From positions 21,467,001 to 21,531,000 of the forward strand of contig NC_065573.1 of the NCBI RefSeq assembly GCF_937616625.2: a DNA stretch of 64,000 nucleotides, in the 5' to 3' direction. Positions 60,180 to 64,000 of this stretch are shown in pieces. A model generated the notes under the pieces. The model had not been told where the DNA came from, ran no database searches, and saw nothing but the letters and a program-made list of their open reading frames with translations. The position numbers and the translations under genes are program-made. Positions within the stretch are counted from its first letter, which is position 1; each line of letters begins with the position of its first letter. Source of the DNA: Mercurialis annua (lineage: Eukaryota > Streptophyta > Magnoliopsida > Malpighiales > Euphorbiaceae).

Positions 60180-60255
60180 CTGCACTGAAGAAGCTCCTTC
60201 ACCTTTAACTAAGAAATAAAATACAAACAAATAGAAAGAAGTATAAAAGCCATTG

Positions 60256-61611
60256 ATGACAATGGAAGTTGAAATAATATACAATAATTGCATTAAACCC
60301 TCTTCACCAACACCCTTTCACCTAAAAATCCATGACCGTTCTCTATTAGATCAATTAGCGCCTTTTATTTATTCTCCTATGATCCTTTACTATTCCAACC
60401 CAGGTGCTTCCAATAAAACATTACTCCTAAAACAATCATTGTCTCAAACCTTAACAAAATTTTATCCACTTGCAGGGAAAATTCGAGATGATATGTCGAT
60501 CGAATGTAATGATGAAGGGGTTTTATATTCAGAGGCTAGGGCAAGTGTTTCTCTATTAGAATTTCTCAAACACCCTAATATGATCACAAAAATCCATGAA
60601 TTGTTACCAATTAAATCTCTATTTCATATACCAACTTCAGGTTCTTATGTTACAATGATTCAAGAAACAACCTTTGGTTGCGGTGGCTTCACCATCGGAA
60701 TTAATGTTCTACACTCGGTCATGGATGGTTGTGCTTTATCTGCATTTCTAAAAGTTTGGGGAGCCATGGCTTCTAACGAAACTGATAAGAAGATGATGAT
60801 CCCAAGTTTTGATAGCCAATCTATTTTTCCAAAATATAAGGATGTTCCGAAAGATGTGACTATTATGGCTTTAGTGAGTTCATTTATCAGAGTTGAGAAA
60901 ATGAATGCAGTACGATTTGTTTTTAATGGATCCGCTATTGCTAATCTTCAAGAGAAAGTAACAAGCTCCGGTGTGAAAAATCCTACTCGTGTTGAAGTTG
61001 TGTCTGCGCTTGTTTCTGAGAGATTAATGGCTGCTTTCAAGTCTAAATATGGTAATAATAATAATTATAATCCACTAGCAATTAATCATGTTGTTAATAT
61101 TCGACGTAAAACATCTCCAACAATCCCGGAGTGTTCAATGGGGAACATAGCATGCTTAGCAGACACGATATTATTCGGCGAAACACAGCTAAGTAGCTTA
61201 GTGTTTGAATTGAAAGAAGCAATTGCGAAGATCAATAGCGGTTATGTGAAGAACATACAAGGTGAAGAAGGATCCTTAAATTTCTTCAAGAAGATTAAAG
61301 AGATGAAAGATGCATTTACGAGCCCGTTATTTTGTAGCGGTGTGGACTATGTTATGTTCACTAGTTGGTGCGGTTTCGGTCTTTACGAGGTTGATTTTGG
61401 ATGGGGAAAGCCTGTTTGGACAACTTGTGGTGGTTCTTATGGAAATTTTAAATCTCCATTCTTCAATCTTGTAGTTCTGATGGATGCAAGAACAAGAAAT
61501 GATGGGATAGAAGCATGGGTTATTTCAGATGAAAGAACCATAGTTGAAATAGAAAAAGACGAAGAGCTTCTAAAATATGCTTACCTTAATCCAACTCCCA
61601 TATTTCATTAA
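60256..61611 (+). CDS. BAHD acyltransferase (vinorine synthase-like clade), 451 aa
   Basis: Transfers an acyl group from a CoA thioester to a hydroxyl or amine of a specialised metabolite, in the cytosol. Single exon. The ATG at 60256 gives MTMEVEI; an in-frame ATG at 60262 gives the start MEVEII-x-x-x-x-IKPSSPTP usual in the vinorine synthase/stemmadenine acetyltransferase-like group. The upstream TTG at 60253 is not used. The catalytic HSVMDG (His153, Asp157) and the structural DFGWGKP (380-386) are intact, as is YPLAGKIRDD near 70. Length is typical (430-460 aa). No stop or frameshift. The acyl donor and acceptor cannot be told. The promoter has been tandemly duplicated just upstream. Confidence 0.94.
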   Translation: MTMEVEIIYNNCIKPSSPTPFHLKIHDRSLLDQLAPFIYSPMILYYSNPGASNKTLLLKQSLSQTLTKFYPLAGKIRDDMSIECNDEGVLYSEARASVSLLEFLKHPNMITKIHELLPIKSLFHIPTSGSYVTMIQETTFGCGGFTIGINVLHSVMDGCALSAFLKVWGAMASNETDKKMMIPSFDSQSIFPKYKDVPKDVTIMALVSSFIRVEKMNAVRFVFNGSAIANLQEKVTSSGVKNPTRVEVVSALVSERLMAAFKSKYGNNNNYNPLAINHVVNIRRKTSPTIPECSMGNIACLADTILFGETQLSSLVFELKEAIAKINSGYVKNIQGEEGSLNFFKKIKEMKDAFTSPLFCSGVDYVMFTSWCGFGLYEVDFGWGKPVWTTCGGSYGNFKSPFFNLVVLMDARTRNDGIEAWVISDERTIVEIEKDEELLKYAYLNPTPIFH

Positions 61612-62585
61612 ATTAGCTCTTACAATTTATTTATATGAATTTGCTCTTATAGTTCAGCCTTGTTTAGTACAATACATCAAATAATTGATAAATCACTAAG
61701 TTATATATCAATAAATCATGTTTTTTGTTTATCAAGGCAATATTGATTAAATGTTGAGAAATTTTTTTTTTTTAAATTAGGTCTTGAATTTTTTAATAAT
61801 AATTAAATTGTAGGTTTCTTTTAGAGCAAATTATCCAAAGTGTCCCCACTTATTTACTTATTCGGAATTTTATTTCCCTGATTTGATTTTAAAATCGAAC
61901 AATATGATCCTACTGGTAATGCGGAGATGCGGCTCCAAAAAGTATGTTTCAATAAAAAATCAAAATTATACCATCTGGGTGTTGTTCACATCAACAACAA
62001 CACGTCAGATTATCGTATATTACAACAAGCATCTAAAAAGAAGAAAGAAAAAACACCAACGGCGATTCTCCAATTTTATTTTCAAAGTCTGAAAGTATGG
62101 CGACCTCTAATTCGTTTACACGAATATAATTTCGATTGAATCCTTGCCACTAAAGTGATCAACTCAAGTTCCACTTTCGATAGACCCAAAACTTAACTCT
62201 CGCTTGATAAACTTCTTGCTAGGATTTTTGAAAAACTTTGCCATGTTATTTCTTTATGTGATTGATGAACGTGCAACTATATGCAAATAATGTACTTGAA
62301 CTCCTTCAAATAACGTTTTCACCCAAACTTCTTCAAGTATACTCTATTTGAACTCTTTCAAGAATTTTTTTCAATTGAATTCCTTGAAATATACTCTCAA
62401 TAAACTTCTACAAGTGTTTTCTAAGAGTATGAACGAAGAGTATTTGCTTTGATTCTAAAACTGAAATCAAGGATTCTAACCTTGCAGATATGCTCACATC
62501 TCCTCTTATATAGCCTTGCGATATTGGAGTGCGTTGAGACAACTCACCATTTTTTCTTAAAACACATTATGCTTTAAGTGGCACA
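61612..62585. other. 3' flank of the BAHD gene and unidentified repeat
   Basis: 62250-62420 has repeated 'gaactccttcaa'/'aacttcttcaag' words and a minus-strand TATATAAGAGG near 62505-62515. It may be an LTR fragment, but no ends are defined. Confidence 0.4.
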
Positions 62586-63134
62586 TGTTAAATTTCATCT
62601 TAAAACCAACTAGTTTTAAGTGGAGGTGCCTAATTAATATATAAACACAAGTCCATTCAGACACAACAACCAATGTGGGATTTCCCAATTCAACACTCCC
62701 CCTCACACGTAGCGTGTCCGGGCCGAGTAACAAAATCCCCCCTCACACGCATCTCACGTGGGCTGGGCCAAATTCAAATTGTGTAAATGGACAAGGCTCT
62801 GATACCATGTTAGATTCCATCTTAAAACCAATTGGTGTTAAGTGGAGATGTCCAATAAATATTTAAACACATGTCCACTCACACGCACAACCAATGTGAG
62901 ATTTCCCACTTCAACACTCCTCCTCACGCATAACGTGTTCGGGCCGAGCAACCAATCACCCCTCACGCGCAACTCACGTGGGCGGACAAATTCAAATTGT
63001 GTGAATGGAAAAGACTCTAATACCATGTTAGATTCCATCTTAAAACCAATTGGTGTTAAGTGGAGATGTCCAATCAATAATTAAACAAATGTCCATTCAC
63101 ACACACAACCAATGTGAAATTTTCCACTTCAACC
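62586..63134 (-). mobile_element. TRIM (terminal-repeat retrotransposon in miniature) with three LTRs
   Basis: Minus-strand order: LTR 63134-63026, internal 63025-62917, LTR 62916-62808, internal 62807-62696, LTR 62695-62586. Each LTR is ~109 bp, TGTTGAA...TAACA. Each internal domain starts with a tRNA-Met(i)-type primer site directly after the LTR: TGGTATCAGAGCC at 62807-62795, and a mutated TGGTATTAGAGTC at 63025-63013. Each ends in a polypurine tract (GTGAGGGGGAG or GTGAGGAGGAG) directly before the next LTR. No coding capacity. A target duplication is not evident. Confidence 0.82.
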
Positions 63135-63918
63135 AATCCCTCCTCATGATTTAAATGTTGAGATCACATATAAAACAAATACAACTAGTAAAAGCAAACA
63201 TAACTGATAAGTCAAGTACGAGAGTTTCGGTAAATTATCCACAAATCCAATCTTTTGATCCGACGTAGGATAATCTCACCTATAAGCGAGTGAGGTTATC
63301 CGTTCGGTATAAAAGGTATCTGAGTTAGGTGTTGACTCCACATTTTCTCAAACCCTTTCTAAAATAGACCAGTCTTACTATAAGCTTGGGCGAGCGACCC
63401 CAAACTCCGCTCCGCTAACAATAATTTTTTTATAATTCGCGATGAACTCAATATTCTTTTTTGTTATTCATTTTTAACTAATTCGGCCACAGTAACTTTC
63501 CATTATATAAAATCATAACTGATCGGGTGTTTTTTTTAAAATTTATAATATAATATTGTTTCCATAATTCAAATAGAATAAATGACCTTAGTAGTTTAAT
63601 ATCCGGAATTGGTCCAGCACTTCTAAATTATTTGTCCGAAATAGGGCTAAAATAAGGAAAATTATTCTTTATACCTTATTTTTTTGAAAGTTTTGCAAAA
63701 GTATCTTTTTACTTCTCATCTATTAATGAGTTATCAATAATCTACTAATAACTTATTAAAAAGAGATTTTTTGTAAAAAAATTAAAAAATATGGTATTTT
63801 TGAAAGAAAAAAAACCCTAAAATAATAAAAGCAGATGTTCAAATAAATCATGGTCAATCACTCTGCCAAGAAATAGGCCCAAACAGTGGCGATTCCTTCG
63901 TTTTCATGTTATTAATAA
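63135..63918. other. Intergenic DNA
   Basis: A further polypurine-like 'ccctcctca' follows the TRIM at 63137-63146, so a fourth partial unit may have existed. 63190-63420 is GC-richer but unrecognised. No gene. Confidence 0.4.
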
Positions 63919-64000
63919 GGCTTATCCCTTTAAAATCCCCCCACCTTTTACCCACAATTCGTTTGCACCCTCACGTTGTAAAACCACCAAATATACCCAA
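63919..64000. mobile_element. MULE-type MITE (GGC family), cut by the window end
   Basis: Starts GGCTTATCCCTTTAAAATCC and continues with 'ttcgtttgcaccctcac', matching the arms of the element at 15695-16207. Only the first 82 bases are present. Confidence 0.7.

Larger units (their letters stand above)
57962..60200. repeat. Tandem duplication of LTR end, integrase remnant and BAHD promoter
   Basis: Unit 1 (57962-~59090) and unit 2 (59140-~60200) are collinear with an offset of ~1166-1178 bp. Both contain ~197 bp of LTR end, the integrase core remnant, 'ttgatctaatagattacat', 'tacgtagttgacctcataat' and the TATA region. Unit 2 leads directly into the BAHD gene; unit 1 ends after the TATA and leader-like sequence without a gene. 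Confidence 0.9.

Noticed and set aside
49368..61611. SDR plus BAHD as a biosynthetic gene cluster
   Set aside because: Only two genes ~8 kb apart with retroelement debris between; no shared substrate can be inferred.

Overview
The window is AT-rich nuclear DNA from a flowering plant, most likely a eudicot. The evidence is GT-AG introns in plant gene families (an ILR1-like auxin-conjugate hydrolase, an SDR110C dehydrogenase, a BAHD acyltransferase), Mutator-like elements with 9-10 bp target duplications, Ty3/gypsy elements of the Athila type, a TRIM, a tRNA-derived SINE and degenerate CCCTAAA repeats. Only four host genes are present, one cut by the window edge; about four fifths of the window is recognisable or decayed transposable-element DNA.

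Layout. 1-1123 (minus): first two exons of an ILR1-like amidohydrolase running off the left edge. 1346-6780: a structurally complete Mutator-like element with ~188 bp terminal inverted repeats, a perfect 9-bp target duplication, a five-exon transposase that splices in frame to ~1031 aa, and a convergent truncated GRF zinc-finger ORF. 6884-12245: small inverted-repeat elements, minisatellites and a telomere-like tract. 12479-16946 (minus): a complete four-exon second ILR1-like gene (438 aa), a tandem duplicate of the first, with three inverted-repeat elements in its introns. 18612-40456: a nest of two LTR retrotransposons. The outer one (minus strand, LTRs ~2.46 kb, duplication TTGAA) has no intact coding region. 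The inner one (plus strand, Athila-type, identical-length 1579-bp LTRs, duplication CATAC) has an uninterrupted 1851-aa gag-pol and a 418-aa second ORF.

40712-48150: an 881-bp inverted-repeat element, a decayed LINE split by a solo LTR, a ~105-bp tandem repeat and AT-rich low-complexity DNA. 49368-52325 (plus): a two-exon SDR gene whose 2.1-kb intron holds a MITE, a SINE and a nested pair of inverted-repeat elements ending 46 bp from the splice acceptor. 52559-59640: fragments of Ty3 elements, including an integrase remnant split by a solo LTR related to the outer element; the end of that LTR and the adjoining DNA are duplicated as far as the promoter of the next gene. 60256-61611 (plus): an intact single-exon BAHD acyltransferase. 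62586-63134: a TRIM with three short LTRs and two internal domains. The right edge cuts into one more MITE.

The host genes show no operon-like or obvious pathway link. The SDR and BAHD genes could both serve specialised metabolism, but only their proximity suggests that. The most unusual signals are structural: a run of four perfect hairpins between the two Athila ORFs, an array of 16-bp palindromes in the outer LTRs that differs by one 20-bp repeat between the two LTRs, and similar GC-rich palindromes with a 2-nt centre in two unrelated elements.
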